DNA of 64,000 nt from JAFECT01 sp963838235 (GCA_963838235.1 CAWIQJ010000005.1:1240001-1304000), one strand, 5' to 3'; counted from the stretch's first letter, positions 1-9,542 are shown. A program made the numbers and translations. Notes: generated from the letters alone by a model not told the origin.

Positions 1-1414
1 AGACGCCCAGGACCAGGGTGCCCACGATGAGCGGGGCGAACACCACGATCTCACGCCAGTCGAGGTCGGTGATGGTGGAAAGCTGCGGATTGGTAATCTC
101 GCCGAAGGCGACGCGGCGGTAAAGCGTCAGCGCATAGGCGGCGGAGAAGATCACGCCGCTGGCGGCGAAGAACACCGTCCAGGTGGAGACGTTATAGGCC
201 CCGACCATGGTCAGGATCTCGCCGATGAAGCCCGAGGTGCCCGGCAGGCCGACATTGGCCATGGTGAAGACCATGAAGGTCGCCGCGTACCAGGGCATGC
301 GGTTCACCAGCCCGCCGTAGAAGGCGATCTCGCGCGTGTGCATGCGGTCGTAGACCACGCCGACGCAGAGGAAGAGCGCGCCGGAGATCACCCCGTGGCT
401 CAGCATCTGGAAGATGGCGCCTTCCATGCCCTGGGCGTTGCCGGCGAAGATGCCCATGGTCACGAAGCCCATATGGGCCACCGACGAATAGGCGATCAGC
501 TTCTTCATGTCGGTCTGCCGGAAGGCGACCAGCGAGGTGTAGACGATGGCGATCGTCGACAGGGCGAACATCACTGGCGTCAGCAATTGCGACGCGTGCG
601 GGAACATCGGCAGGTCGAAGCGGATGAAGCCGTAGCCGCCGAGCTTCAGCAGGATGCCGGCCAGGATCACCGAACCGGCGGTCGGCGCCTCGACGTGAGC
701 GTCGGGCAGCCAGGTGTGCACCGGCCACATCGGCAGCTTCACCGCGAAGGAGGCGGTGAAGGCTATGAACAGCAATATCTGGGTGTTGGGATCCCAGTGA
801 TAGGCGGTCAGCGCACGGATGTCGGTCGTCCCCGCGGTGGCGGCCATGTAGAGCATGGCGCCCAGCATCAGGACCGATCCCAGGAGCGTGTAGAGGAAGA
901 ACTTGTAGGCTGCGTAGACCCGGTTCTTGCCGCCCCAGATGCCGATGATCAGGAACATCGGAACCAGGCCACCTTCGAAGAAAATGTAGAACAGGAAAAG
1001 GTCGAGCGAGGTGAACACCCCGACGATCAGGGTCTCGAGCACGAGGAAACAGATCAGGTATTCGAGCACCCGCTCCTTGATCGGCTTCCAGCTGGCGATG
1101 ATGCAGATCGGCATCAGGAACGCGGTGAGCAGCACGAACAGGATGGAAATCCCATCCACGCCCATGTGGTAGCCGGCGCCGGCGAACCAGACGTAGTTCT
1201 CTTCGAACTGATAGCCCGGGATCGCGTGGTTGAAGTGCGCCACCAGCCAGATCGACACCGCTAGAGTCGCGATGGTCGTCCCCAGCGCGATCCACTTCGC
1301 GTTGCGCTCGATCACCGGCTGGTCGTCGGGGCGCGCCAGGAAGCGCAGCAGCATGATCGCGGCCGCGCCCACCAGCGGCAGGAAGGTTACGAGGGTGAGA
1401 ATGTGATCGGTCAT
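1..1414 (-). CDS. nuoM: NADH-quinone oxidoreductase subunit M (3' end cut by window edge)
   Basis: Antiporter-like proton-pumping subunit of complex I in the inner membrane. The reading frame opens at ATG 1414 and stays open to base 1, giving about 471 of the usual ~500 residues. It is strongly hydrophobic, with many membrane helices. The conserved glutamate of the pumping channel is seen near residue 147 in FYIFFEGGLVPMF, and the conserved lysine near residue 226 in FAVKLPMWPVHTWLPDAH. It starts 10 nt after the nuoL stop, so the two are cotranscribed. No frameshift was seen. Longer open frames on either strand here are shadows of this gene. Confidence 0.95.
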   Translation of the reverse strand, partial: MTDHILTLVTFLPLVGAAAIMLLRFLARPDDQPVIERNAKWIALGTTIATLAVSIWLVAHFNHAIPGYQFEENYVWFAGAGYHMGVDGISILFVLLTAFLMPICIIASWKPIKERVLEYLICFLVLETLIVGVFTSLDLFLFYIFFEGGLVPMFLIIGIWGGKNRVYAAYKFFLYTLLGSVLMLGAMLYMAATAGTTDIRALTAYHWDPNTQILLFIAFTASFAVKLPMWPVHTWLPDAHVEAPTAGSVILAGILLKLGGYGFIRFDLPMFPHASQLLTPVMFALSTIAIVYTSLVAFRQTDMKKLIAYSSVAHMGFVTMGIFAGNAQGMEGAIFQMLSHGVISGALFLCVGVVYDRMHTREIAFYGGLVNRMPWYAATFMVFTMANVGLPGTSGFIGEILTMVGAYNVSTWTVFFAASGVIFSAAYALTLYRRVAFGEITNPQLSTITDLDWREIVVFAPLIVGTLVLGV

Positions 1415-1424
1415 CCGCCCTCCC

Positions 1425-3507
1425 CTAGCGCCAGTTGAACATGGCGTAGGTCAAAAGACCCACGACGCCGAGGAGCATGACGAAGGCGTAGTGATAGACG
1501 TAACCCGACTGGATCTTGCTCTGGCGCTTGGCCCACTGCAGCGACACCCAGGCAAAGCCGTCGGGGCCCAGGCCGTCGATGATCTTCTGGTCGCCGACCT
1601 TCCAGAACAGGTCGCCGAGCAGCTTGGTCCCGCGCACGAAGACGAAGTCGTAGAACTCGTCGAAGAACCACTTGTTGTAAAGGAAGGTCCACAGTGGGCC
1701 CTTCTGCGCCGCGATCCGCGCCGCCAGGCCTTCATGCAGGATGTAGAACCAGGCCGCGATCAGCAGACCCGCAACCGACACCACCAGCGGCGACCAGATC
1801 ACCCACTGGGGCAGGCCTGCTTCGCTCAGCGCATGGCTGCCGGGCGCGTTGAAGATCGAATGACCCCAGAACGCCGCCTGATGTTCGCCCACGAAGTCCG
1901 GCGCGAACACGCCACCTGCCGCGATGGCGCCGACGGCCAGCAACAAGAGCGGGACCAGCATGACCCACGGGCTCTCGTGCGGCTTGTGCTGCGCGTCCGG
2001 TGCGTGGCCGTGATCGTCGCCGGGCTCGGAGTGGGATTCGATCTGCGCGGAGGAGGCGTGATCGTCATGCACCGGCGCGTGGCCGTTCTCCCACTTGGGC
2101 GTGCCCCAGAAGGTCATGAATACCAGACGCCAGGAGTAATAGGCGGTCAGGCCCGCCACGAAGAGGCCGGTGAAATAGGCGAACAGCGCGATCGGATCGT
2201 GCTGGCCAGTCTGGAAGGCGGCGGTGAGGATCGAATCCTTCGAATAGAAGCCCGCGAAACCGATGCCGTTCAGCTGGCCGATGTGAATCTCGGGAATGCC
2301 CAGGCCGGTGATGGCGATGGTGCCGAACACCATCACGCCGTAGGTCGCCGGCAGGTATTTGCGCAGGCCGCCCATGGCGCGCATGTCCTGCTCGTGGTGC
2401 ATGGCGTGGATCACGCTGCCCGCGCCCAGGAACAGCAACGCCTTGAAGAAGGCGTGAGTGAACAGGTGGAACATGCCCGCCTGATAGGCGCCCGCGCCTG
2501 CAGCGATGAACATGTAGCCGAGCTGAGAACAGGTCGAATAGGCGATCACCCGCTTGATGTCGTTCTGGGCCAGACCGACGGTCGCCGCAAACAGCGCGGT
2601 CACCGCCCCGATCACCAGCACGAAGTCGCGCGCGATCGGCGCGTACTCGAACAGCGGCGACAGCAGACAGACCATGTAGACGCCGGCGGTCACCATGGTG
2701 GCGGCGTGGATCAGGGCCGAAACCGGGGTCGGGCCCTCCATGGCGTCGGGCAACCATGTGTGCAGGAAGAACTGGGCCGACTTGCCCATGGCGCCCACGA
2801 ACAGGAAACAGGCGGCGAGGTCGAGCGCGCTGAAGCTCTGCCCCGCGAAGGTCCAGGCCGTGTTGGCCTTGGACGCGAACATCGGGAACAGGACGTCGAA
2901 CCGGATGGTCCCGAACATCCAGAATATCGTCATGATGCCGAGCGCAAAGCCGAAGTCGCCGACCCGGTTGACGATGAAGGCCTTGATCGCCGCGGCGTTT
3001 GCGGTGGCCTTCTTGAACCAGAAACCGATGAGCAGGTAGGACGCCAGGCCCACGCCTTCCCAGCCGAAGAACAGCTGCATGAAGTCGTTGGCGGTGACCA
3101 GCGCCAGCATGGCGAAGGTGAACAGCGACAGATAGGCGAAGAACCGGGGCTTGGAATCGTCCTCGGCCATGTAGCCCCAGCTGTAGAGGTGCACGAGCGC
3201 CGAGACCGTGGTCACCACCACCAGCATCACGCTCGACAAGGTGTCGACGCGCACCGACCAGGTGGAGACGAAGTTGCCGACCTGGATGAAGGGGAACAGC
3301 TGCACCAGGAAATCGCCCTGGCCGCCCCAGTTGTGCAGCCAGAACATCCACCAGCCGATGGCGCAGGACAGGAACAGCAGGCCGGTCGTAATGCTCATCG
3401 ATACGGATGTCGCCGAGACGGCGGCCGAACAAACCGACGACTGCGGCCCCCAGCAGCGGCGCGAGCACCAGGATGGTGACGAGGGTCTGGGGCGAAGTCA
3501 GATCCAC
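1425..3507 (-). CDS. nuoL: NADH-quinone oxidoreductase subunit L (one frameshift near the N-terminus)
   Basis: Largest proton-pumping subunit of complex I, with the long lateral helix at its C-terminus. The first ~34 residues, from MDLTSPQTLV at 3507 to GLFGRRLGDI, are in one frame. The remaining ~657 residues (starting MSITTGLLFLSCAIG) are in another, so there is a one-base error at about 3398-3405. Together they make ~690 residues, the normal size. The channel motif WLPDAMEGPTPVSALIH is present. A His/Asp-rich stretch with eight histidines in ~40 residues (bases ~1970-2092) lies between membrane segments in the C-terminal third. It sits 5 nt downstream of nuoK. Confidence 0.93.
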
Positions 3508-3512
3508 GCGGC

Positions 3513-3821
3513 TCAGCCCTTCATCACGTTCGCGTCGTCGACGGAGATGTCGCCGCGGTTGCGGAAGAAGGTGACCAGGATGGCGAGGCCTACGGCGGCT
3601 TCGGCCGCGGCCACGGTCAGGACGAACATGGCGAAGACCTGGCCCGAGATGTCGTGAAGATAGGCCGAAAAGGCCGCGAAATTGATGTTCACCGCCAACA
3701 GGATCATCTCGATCGACATCAGGATAACGATCACGTTCTTGCGGTTCACGAAGATGCCGAAAACCCCGATGACGAACAACAGGGCCGCGACGACCAGGTA
3801 GTGGGTGAGCCCGATGGTCAT
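3513..3821 (-). CDS. nuoK: NADH-quinone oxidoreductase subunit K
   Basis: Small three-helix membrane subunit of complex I, 102 residues, the usual length. The two conserved membrane glutamates that link its proton half-channels are visible at E38 (MSIEMILLAVN) and E74 (AAAEAAVGLAI). The start ATG at 3821 overlaps the nuoJ stop as ATGA, which indicates translational coupling. The stop lies 5 nt before the nuoL start. Frame is intact. Confidence 0.96.
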   Translation of the reverse strand: MTIGLTHYLVVAALLFVIGVFGIFVNRKNVIVILMSIEMILLAVNINFAAFSAYLHDISGQVFAMFVLTVAAAEAAVGLAILVTFFRNRGDISVDDANVMKG

Positions 3822-4432
3822 CCGCCGATCCCCTCGCCGCTCTCGACGCTGACGACCGCGACGGCGCCCTTGCGCGCGCGGTTAACCTGAGAGCCGATGT
3901 CCTGGCGCTTCACCTTGGCCTTGTGGGTCAGTGTCAGCACGATGGCGCCGATCATGGCGATCAGCAGCACGATCCCCGCAGCCTGGAAGTAGTAGACGTA
4001 GTCGGTGTAGAGCACCCGCCCGATCGCCTGGGCGTTCGAGATGTTCGCGGGCGCCACCATGATCGCATGTCCCGCCGCCGGTCCGCGCGTCGCCACGGCC
4101 GAGGACACCATGATCATTTCGGTCAGCAGGACGGCGGCGATGATCAGGCCGAAGGGCAGATACTGGACATAGCCCTGCCGGAGCTTGGCGAAGTCGATGT
4201 CGAGCATCATCACCACGAACAGGAACAGCACCGCCACGGCGCCGACGTAGACCACCACCAGCAGCATGGCGAGGAACTCCGCTCCCAGGAGCACAAACAG
4301 CCCCGCGGCGGAGAAGAAGGTCAGGATCAGGAACAGGACCGAGTGGACCGGGTTCTTCGCCGTCACCACCCGGAAGGCGGCCACGACCGCAACCAGGGCC
4401 AAGACATAAAAGGCGATCGCCGCAACCGGCAT
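3818..4432 (-). CDS. nuoJ: NADH-quinone oxidoreductase subunit J
   Basis: Membrane subunit of complex I, 204 residues from ATG 4432 (MPVAAIAFYVLALVAVVAAF). The frame extends upstream to 4564, but that extension is Arg/Pro-rich and unlike the family, so the internal ATG is chosen. GGAG lies about 14 nt before it. Conserved features include KNPVHSVLFLILTFFSAAGL and the third helix VVVYVGAVAVLFLFVVMMLD with its pi-bulge region. Here nuoJ is not next to nuoI: three unrelated genes intervene, so it must be the first gene of its own transcript (nuoJKLM). Confidence 0.95.
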   Translation of the reverse strand: MPVAAIAFYVLALVAVVAAFRVVTAKNPVHSVLFLILTFFSAAGLFVLLGAEFLAMLLVVVYVGAVAVLFLFVVMMLDIDFAKLRQGYVQYLPFGLIIAAVLLTEMIMVSSAVATRGPAAGHAIMVAPANISNAQAIGRVLYTDYVYYFQAAGIVLLIAMIGAIVLTLTHKAKVKRQDIGSQVNRARKGAVAVVSVESGEGIGG

Positions 4433-4535
4433 CAGGCGTTCGGCTCCGTGCGATCCGCGGGGTGCGGAAACTGAGGACCTGCGCCGGTTTCCCGGTCGCG
4501 AATCTCGTCCGGATCGGGCCGGGCGAGCCGGGGTG

Positions 4536-4564
4536 GTTCTAGACCGCGAAACGGCCCTTTGCAA
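4536..4564 (-). promoter_or_regulatory. Candidate promoter for nuoJKLM
   Basis: On the minus strand TTGCAAA (4564-4558) is followed, after exactly 14 nt, by TCTAGAAC (4543-4536). This fits the Caulobacter housekeeping pattern TTGACGS-N10-14-GCTANAWC at 7 of 8 positions in the -10 box, but less well in the -35 box. The nuoJ start is ~100 nt downstream. A promoter is needed here because the gene block before nuoJ runs the other way. This is a pattern match only. Confidence 0.5.
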
Positions 4565-4568
4565 AGGG
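4555..4568. promoter_or_regulatory. Perfect 14-bp palindrome over the nuoJ -35 box
   Basis: CCCTTTGCAAAGGG is a perfect palindrome between the divergent starts of nuoJ and the amidohydrolase gene. It covers the putative -35 box of the nuoJ promoter, the classic position for a repressor site. The binding protein is unknown; the AraC regulator encoded 2.3 kb away is only one possibility. Confidence 0.4.
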
Positions 4569-4716
4569 GTTTCAGGAGCGGGAAACGGCTGGCGGAAGGC
4601 GGGTGGACGGGCGCGCAGATAGCGGTTTCGTGGCCCCGGCCCATCTCAACATAGGAACGGATTCCCCGCCCCGACCCGGCGGCCGGCGACCGTGTTTGTG
4701 TGGAGGAGTTTAAACG

Positions 4717-6771
4717 ATGCGCGCGTTCCTGAAGGCGGCTCTGGCCGCCGCCGTCCTGCTGACGGCCTCCGCCGCATCGGCCCAGCCCACGGTCGACCAG
4801 ATGGCTAAGCCGCCGGCCGACGCCGAGCACTTCGTGATTGCGGCCAAGTCGGCCACCCTGGGCCATTCCGCGATCTGGCGACTGCCCGACGGCACGATGC
4901 GGGTGCGCGACAGTCTCAATCTCCGGGGCCAGATTTTCGAGTCGGACGACACCATCCGGCTCGATGCCGCGCGCGTGCCCGTCTTCGTCGACATTCAGGG
5001 CTTCAGCGGCGGCGGGGACGCGGCGGAGCATTTCGAGGTCGCCGGCGGCCAAGCGCACTGGAAGAGCAAGGTCGACCAGGGCCAGGCCCCCTTTACCACC
5101 CCGGCCCTCTATGTGCCGCTGGGCGGCGGCTTCATGCTGGCGCCGGCGCTGGCGGTGGAAGCCCTGGTCGCTGCGCCTGACCACACCCTCGCCCTGCTGC
5201 CGAGCGGCCGCGCCCACGCCGAGCGTCTGCGCGAGTTCGAGGTCGGCGAAGGCGCGCTGAAGAAGAAGGTGGTGCTGTGGGAGATCGTCGGTCTCGGCAG
5301 CATCTACGGCACCGGGCCGGTCCCGGTTTGGACGACCGAGGACGGCCAATTCTTCGCCTGGATCGCGCTCTTCAGCATGCTGCCCGAACAGTACCAGGGC
5401 TCCCTGGCCAAGCTCGACGAGGTCCAGGACGAAGCCATGGCGGCGCGGAGCCCGGTTCTCGCCCGCGCCCTGGCCAAGACGCCCGCGACGCCGGTCGCCT
5501 TCACCCACGTTCGCGCATTCCTGCCCGGCGACCGCTTTGTCGACGACGAGACGGTGGTGGTGAGCGGCGACAAGATCACCTCGGTCGGACCTTCCGCTTC
5601 GACGCCTGCGCCCGCGGACGCGATGGTGATCGACGGCAAGGGCAAGACGTTGGTCCCCGGCCTTTGGGACTCGCACCAGCACGTGATCGACGACGCGAGC
5701 GGCCTGCTGCTCCTGTCGCTGGGCATCACCTCGGTGCGCGATCCGGGCAACGACAACGCCCTCACCATCGCGCGGGCGGCCCGGCGTGCGAAGGGCGATC
5801 TTTTGATGCCGCATGTCTATCCGTCATCGCTGATCGACGGCAAAGGCCCTTACACGGCGCAGGTCGGCACCTCGGTCGGTTCGCTCGACGAGGCGCTGGC
5901 GGCGGTACGTCAGGCCAAGGCGGACGGCTTTGTCGCCATCAAGATCTACGGCAGCTTCCATCCGGACTGGGTCAAACCCACCGCGGCGCTGGCGCATCAA
6001 CTCGGCTTGCACGTGCACGGCCACCTGCCGGCCGGCATGCGCACCAGCGAGGCGATCGACGCGGGCTACGACGAGATCACCCACATCTATTTCCTGGTCA
6101 TGGAGGGCATGCCCGACGACGTCGTGAAGACTTCGAACGGAACCAGTCGTTTTGTGGGCCCCGCCAAATACGCCAAGGACATCGATTTCGACGCCGACCC
6201 GATGAAGTCGCTCATCGCCAAGATGGCCAAGCGCCAGATCGTGGGCGACCCGACCCTGGTCGTCGTCGAGGGCATGTACACCGGGACCAAGGGCGAGATC
6301 GACGCCGCGGTCGCACCATACCAGGGGATCCTACCGCCGGCGGTCGAACGCAACTTCCGCGAGGGCGGGGAAAAGCCTGCACCGGGTTACACGGCCGAGG
6401 ACTATCGCAAGAGTTTCGCAAAGCTGGTGGAGTACGTCGGACGACTGCACAAGGCGGGCGTGCCGATCGTCGCCGGAACGGACAGCATGGGCTTCGAGCT
6501 GGTGCATGAACTCGAGCTCTATGTGCGGGGCGGTTTCACGCCGGCGGAGGCGCTGGACGCCGCGACCATCGTCGCAGCGCGCAACGTGCATGCGGACACG
6601 TTCACGGGATCGATCGAAGTCGGCAAGACGGCGGACCTGTCGCTGGTCGAGGGCGACCCCTCGCGCAACATCGGCGACCTGCGCCACACCCGCGTGGTGA
6701 TGATGGACGGCAAGCTGATGGACGCCGACGCCCTGCGCGCCGCTTCAGGCATTTCGGGGCGGCCACACTAA
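4717..6771 (+). CDS. Secreted amidohydrolase-family protein
   Basis: 684 residues with a signal peptide (MRAFLKAALAAAVLLTASAA, cleavage after ASA-QP), so periplasmic or exported. Residues ~30-255 form a non-catalytic N-terminal part. The amidohydrolase domain follows, with metal-binding motif H320-Q-H322 (DSHQHV), a histidine cluster at 432/434/436, H456 (EITHIYF) and D589 (AGTDSMGF). It belongs to the imidazolonepropionase/prolidase-like secreted amidohydrolases; the substrate cannot be read from sequence. RBS TGGAGGAG lies ~8 nt before the ATG. The gene lies inside the nuo cluster on the opposite strand, divergent from nuoJ and convergent with the AraC gene. No frameshift. Confidence 0.85.
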   Translation: MRAFLKAALAAAVLLTASAASAQPTVDQMAKPPADAEHFVIAAKSATLGHSAIWRLPDGTMRVRDSLNLRGQIFESDDTIRLDAARVPVFVDIQGFSGGGDAAEHFEVAGGQAHWKSKVDQGQAPFTTPALYVPLGGGFMLAPALAVEALVAAPDHTLALLPSGRAHAERLREFEVGEGALKKKVVLWEIVGLGSIYGTGPVPVWTTEDGQFFAWIALFSMLPEQYQGSLAKLDEVQDEAMAARSPVLARALAKTPATPVAFTHVRAFLPGDRFVDDETVVVSGDKITSVGPSASTPAPADAMVIDGKGKTLVPGLWDSHQHVIDDASGLLLLSLGITSVRDPGNDNALTIARAARRAKGDLLMPHVYPSSLIDGKGPYTAQVGTSVGSLDEALAAVRQAKADGFVAIKIYGSFHPDWVKPTAALAHQLGLHVHGHLPAGMRTSEAIDAGYDEITHIYFLVMEGMPDDVVKTSNGTSRFVGPAKYAKDIDFDADPMKSLIAKMAKRQIVGDPTLVVVEGMYTGTKGEIDAAVAPYQGILPPAVERNFREGGEKPAPGYTAEDYRKSFAKLVEYVGRLHKAGVPIVAGTDSMGFELVHELELYVRGGFTPAEALDAATIVAARNVHADTFTGSIEVGKTADLSLVEGDPSRNIGDLRHTRVVMMDGKLMDADALRAASGISGRPH

Positions 6772-6809
6772 GACCCTCACTCGTGGGCGGCAGCGTTCGG
6801 GGGAGGTTC
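6772..6809 (-). repeat. Intergenic palindromic element, copy B
   Basis: The minus strand reads AACCTCCCCCG...GTGAGGGTC. It matches 29 of 36 bases with copy A at 9543-9578 but lies in the opposite orientation. It fills the gap between two convergent stops (amidohydrolase 6771 and AraC 6814), so it may work as a two-way terminator or be a REP-like dispersed repeat. Confidence 0.65.
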
Positions 6810-6813
6810 TAAC

Positions 6814-7608
6814 TCAGGCCGCGCCCGCCAGGCCGAGCTGTGATGCGCGCACGGCGGCCGGGGTGCGCGCCAACAGCAGGCGGAAGGCGCGGTTCATGTG
6901 GCTCTGGTCGCAGAAGCCGGCTTCGGCGGCGATTTCGGCGAGGCCCGCGGTTGAGGTTTCGATCAGGCGCGCGGCGGTTTCGACGCGACGGCGGCGACGC
7001 GCTTCCTCGAGGCCCTCGCCGCGCCAGTGACGATAGGCGCGCACCAGCCAGGCGCGGCTGACGCCTAAGCGGTCGGCCAGGATGTCCGGATCCGTCGCAT
7101 CGTCGTCTTCGCTCAGCGCGTCGAGCCACGCTGGCGCGTCGCCGGTGTCATCTTTGCGCGACGCGTCCTGCAGGAACGCTTCGGTCATCGCGTAGCACTG
7201 GGCGGCCGGGGCCTCGTCGAGCCAGGCGCGCGCGAGTTGCGCCGCCCGGCGGCCCGCGTCGCCCCCCACCCAGTAGCGCGAGCGGTCGAGCCGCAACCAG
7301 GGACCCAGCCGCTGCGCCAGCCACGCGGGATCGAACTCGACGATCACGGTGGCGAGCCCGCGCTCGCCGATCGCGTCGGCGTGCGCCGAGCCCGCCGGAT
7401 GGAACGCCGCCGCCGGCCCGTCGATGGCCGCCTCGCCGTCCTCGCCCGCTTCGCGGTAGGAGCCCAGGACATAGAGCGACAGGTAGGGGTGGTCGTGGGT
7501 ATGGTCGCCGAGCCGGCGCCCGGCGCCCAAGGCGGTCAGGCGCGCGACCGCGCCGCCGGACCGGCCCAGCGCCTCGCCCTTGTTTCCGCTCAACGCCGTA
7601 TCGTCCAA
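6814..7608 (-). CDS. AraC-family transcriptional regulator
   Basis: 264 residues. The N-terminal part is cupin-like, with a His-rich ligand pocket (RRLGDHTHDHPYLSLYVLG, then FHPAGSAHADA). The last ~95 residues are the AraC double helix-turn-helix domain: ILADRLGVSRAWLVRAYRHW, then LAEIAAEAGFCDQSHMNRAF, ending in the usual TPAAVR. The start appears to be TTG at 7608. It is divergent from the HEGRH-protein gene with only 54 nt between the starts, which suggests it controls that gene and itself. The ligand is unknown; it is not a clear ortholog of a named regulator. Confidence 0.88.
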   Translation of the reverse strand: MDDTALSGNKGEALGRSGGAVARLTALGAGRRLGDHTHDHPYLSLYVLGSYREAGEDGEAAIDGPAAAFHPAGSAHADAIGERGLATVIVEFDPAWLAQRLGPWLRLDRSRYWVGGDAGRRAAQLARAWLDEAPAAQCYAMTEAFLQDASRKDDTGDAPAWLDALSEDDDATDPDILADRLGVSRAWLVRAYRHWRGEGLEEARRRRRVETAARLIETSTAGLAEIAAEAGFCDQSHMNRAFRLLLARTPAAVRASQLGLAGAA

Positions 7609-7662
7609 GACCGCACGCCCAAAGCACCGGAAAACAGGGCAAGCTTACCGGAGCCCGGTCCG

Positions 7663-9537
7663 ATGCCACGTGTCTTTTTCGCCATGTTCCTGTCGCTGGC
7701 GACTTTCGCGTCTGCGGCGAAAGCGGCGGACGCCGTCCCCACGACGCCCACCATCCAGGCGGCGGCGACCGCCTATTTTCAGATGCAGGTCGGACCGGCG
7801 GAACAGATGTTTCACGCCATCGCCGACGATCCGACGGCCGCGCCGCGGGATCGCGCGGGAGCGGATCGCGGACTGGCGCGCATCCAATGGCTGATCGACC
7901 GCCAGGGCGATACGGCCCTGGCCACCCTGGACAAGACTCTGGCCACCGGCGCTGACCTTTGCCCGACGGCGGCCCTGGAGGTGCGCGTCCTGGGTGAGAT
8001 GGACCGGCCCGAGCGCGGCGCCGCGCGCGCGGCGGAGCTCGCCGCCGACTGTCCCGGCGCCGCTCAGGGCGACCTGTTCGCCATCGGCCGCGCCAAGGAC
8101 GAACTCGCCTGGGCCGCGGGCGCGGCCGATCCGGCGCAGCGGAGCACGGCCCTGGACCATGCGCGCGCAACACTTGGCGGCCTGTCGACACTCGGCGCGC
8201 TCGCGCCCGCCGCGGCGCGGTTGAAGCTCGAGCTGGCGCTGCAGGACTCCGATCCGAAAGCCGCACTCGACGCCTGGCGCGGGTTCTTCTGGCTGACCGA
8301 CCACAATGCTCCGGGGAGTTTCGGGCTCGGCGACGACGCGGTCGTGCACACCTTCGACGCCGGCCTGCGCGCGCACGCGACGCCCGCCGACGAGATTGCC
8401 CTCGAACGCCTGCTCATTCGCGCCGGCTTCTACGATGCGGCCAAGCGCTTCGACACCACCCGCAAGATCGCGGCGCGCGCGGCGAACGATCCTGCCTATC
8501 GCCCGGTCGCCGCGTATTTCAGCTTCCGCCGGCGGTTCGACGACGCCACCCTCGCCTTCAACCGCGCCTATGCCCGCGGCCACGGTGACGAGAAGGCTTA
8601 TGCGGCGGCGGTGAAGAGCATCTTTGCGGACACGGCCGCCCAGATCGGCGGCGGCGATCCCGAGAAGACCTTGCACGACGCTTTCGGCCTGCACTGGATG
8701 GAGGGTCAGACCGGCGGAGTGCAGAGCGTCCACATGGGCCATGTGGTCGAGGACGCGCCCTATCACGTGGTTCAGTACGGGCGGCAGGGCGAGGTGCACT
8801 TCATCTCGATCGATAACATGATCTCCAACGGCTACCAGAGCTGGCTGTGGGACGGCATGGCCGCCACCGGCGGCTGGAGCGAGAACGAGAACGACATCGT
8901 CCAGATCCGCGCCTCCTATACCGGCGGTCCGTTGCAGGCGCTGGCGACCTACGATCCCACGGTGGCGAAGAAGCGCGTGCAGGATCTCGCCGACGCGGAG
9001 GCGCGCGATCGCGAGGCGCTGAAGAAACCGGGCGCCGTGTACCTGCCCGCGCTGCAGATGCGCTTGCAGGACGAGGCGCGCGACCAGATGACCGCGGCCG
9101 CCAAGGCGGAGGCGGCGAAGACCGGCCAGCCGTACGAGCGCATCTTCCTGAAGATGTACTGGGACGCCGAGGTCGGCCACTCGATCTATATCCACGAGGG
9201 CCGCCACGCGCTCGATCACCAGGAGTTCAAGGGCGAGCATGCCCTTCAGGGACCGGAGCTAGAGTTCCGCGCCAAGCTTTCGGAAATCGAACTGGCGACC
9301 TATCCACGCATGCCGCTCAACAACATCCTGAGCGCCGACGTCGGCGGCGACACGGCGCACGGCGTTGCCGACGCGCGGATCATGACCGGCCTCACCGACT
9401 GGATCGACGCGCACAAGGCTGAGGTGGCAGGCTACGACCCCGCCGCCCCGGCCGCCGAACAGATCGACAAGCTGAGCGACGACCAGATGCGCACGATTGC
9501 GCACGGGATGGATCCGTACTTCAAGGAACATCCATAG
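7663..9537 (+). CDS. Secreted protein with HExxH zinc-peptidase-like motif
   Basis: 624 residues from ATG 7663; the frame is open upstream to 7237, but only this start gives a signal peptide (MPRVFFAMFLSLATFASAAKA). Residues ~35-340 look helical and Ala-rich, like a TPR or solenoid repeat region. Near the C-terminus is H511-E-G-R-H515 (IYIHEGRHALDH), followed by acidic helix GPELEFRAKLSEIELATYPR, whose glutamates could supply a third zinc ligand as in gluzincins. I do not recognise the family. It is divergent from the AraC regulator and convergent with nuoI, inside the nuo cluster. No frameshift. A peptidase role is inference from the motif alone. Confidence 0.7.
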   Translation: MPRVFFAMFLSLATFASAAKAADAVPTTPTIQAAATAYFQMQVGPAEQMFHAIADDPTAAPRDRAGADRGLARIQWLIDRQGDTALATLDKTLATGADLCPTAALEVRVLGEMDRPERGAARAAELAADCPGAAQGDLFAIGRAKDELAWAAGAADPAQRSTALDHARATLGGLSTLGALAPAAARLKLELALQDSDPKAALDAWRGFFWLTDHNAPGSFGLGDDAVVHTFDAGLRAHATPADEIALERLLIRAGFYDAAKRFDTTRKIAARAANDPAYRPVAAYFSFRRRFDDATLAFNRAYARGHGDEKAYAAAVKSIFADTAAQIGGGDPEKTLHDAFGLHWMEGQTGGVQSVHMGHVVEDAPYHVVQYGRQGEVHFISIDNMISNGYQSWLWDGMAATGGWSENENDIVQIRASYTGGPLQALATYDPTVAKKRVQDLADAEARDREALKKPGAVYLPALQMRLQDEARDQMTAAAKAEAAKTGQPYERIFLKMYWDAEVGHSIYIHEGRHALDHQEFKGEHALQGPELEFRAKLSEIELATYPRMPLNNILSADVGGDTAHGVADARIMTGLTDWIDAHKAEVAGYDPAAPAAEQIDKLSDDQMRTIAHGMDPYFKEHP

Positions 9538-9542
9538 CGCAC

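Noticed and set aside
1491..3479. 662-residue plus-strand open frame opposite nuoL
   Set aside because: Low-complexity Arg/His/Gln-rich shadow of nuoL caused by high GC; no start signal.
4432..5814. 460-residue minus-strand frame opposite the amidohydrolase, extending nuoJ
   Set aside because: Charged low-complexity translation opposite a gene with signal peptide and metal-binding motifs; nuoJ clearly begins at 4432.
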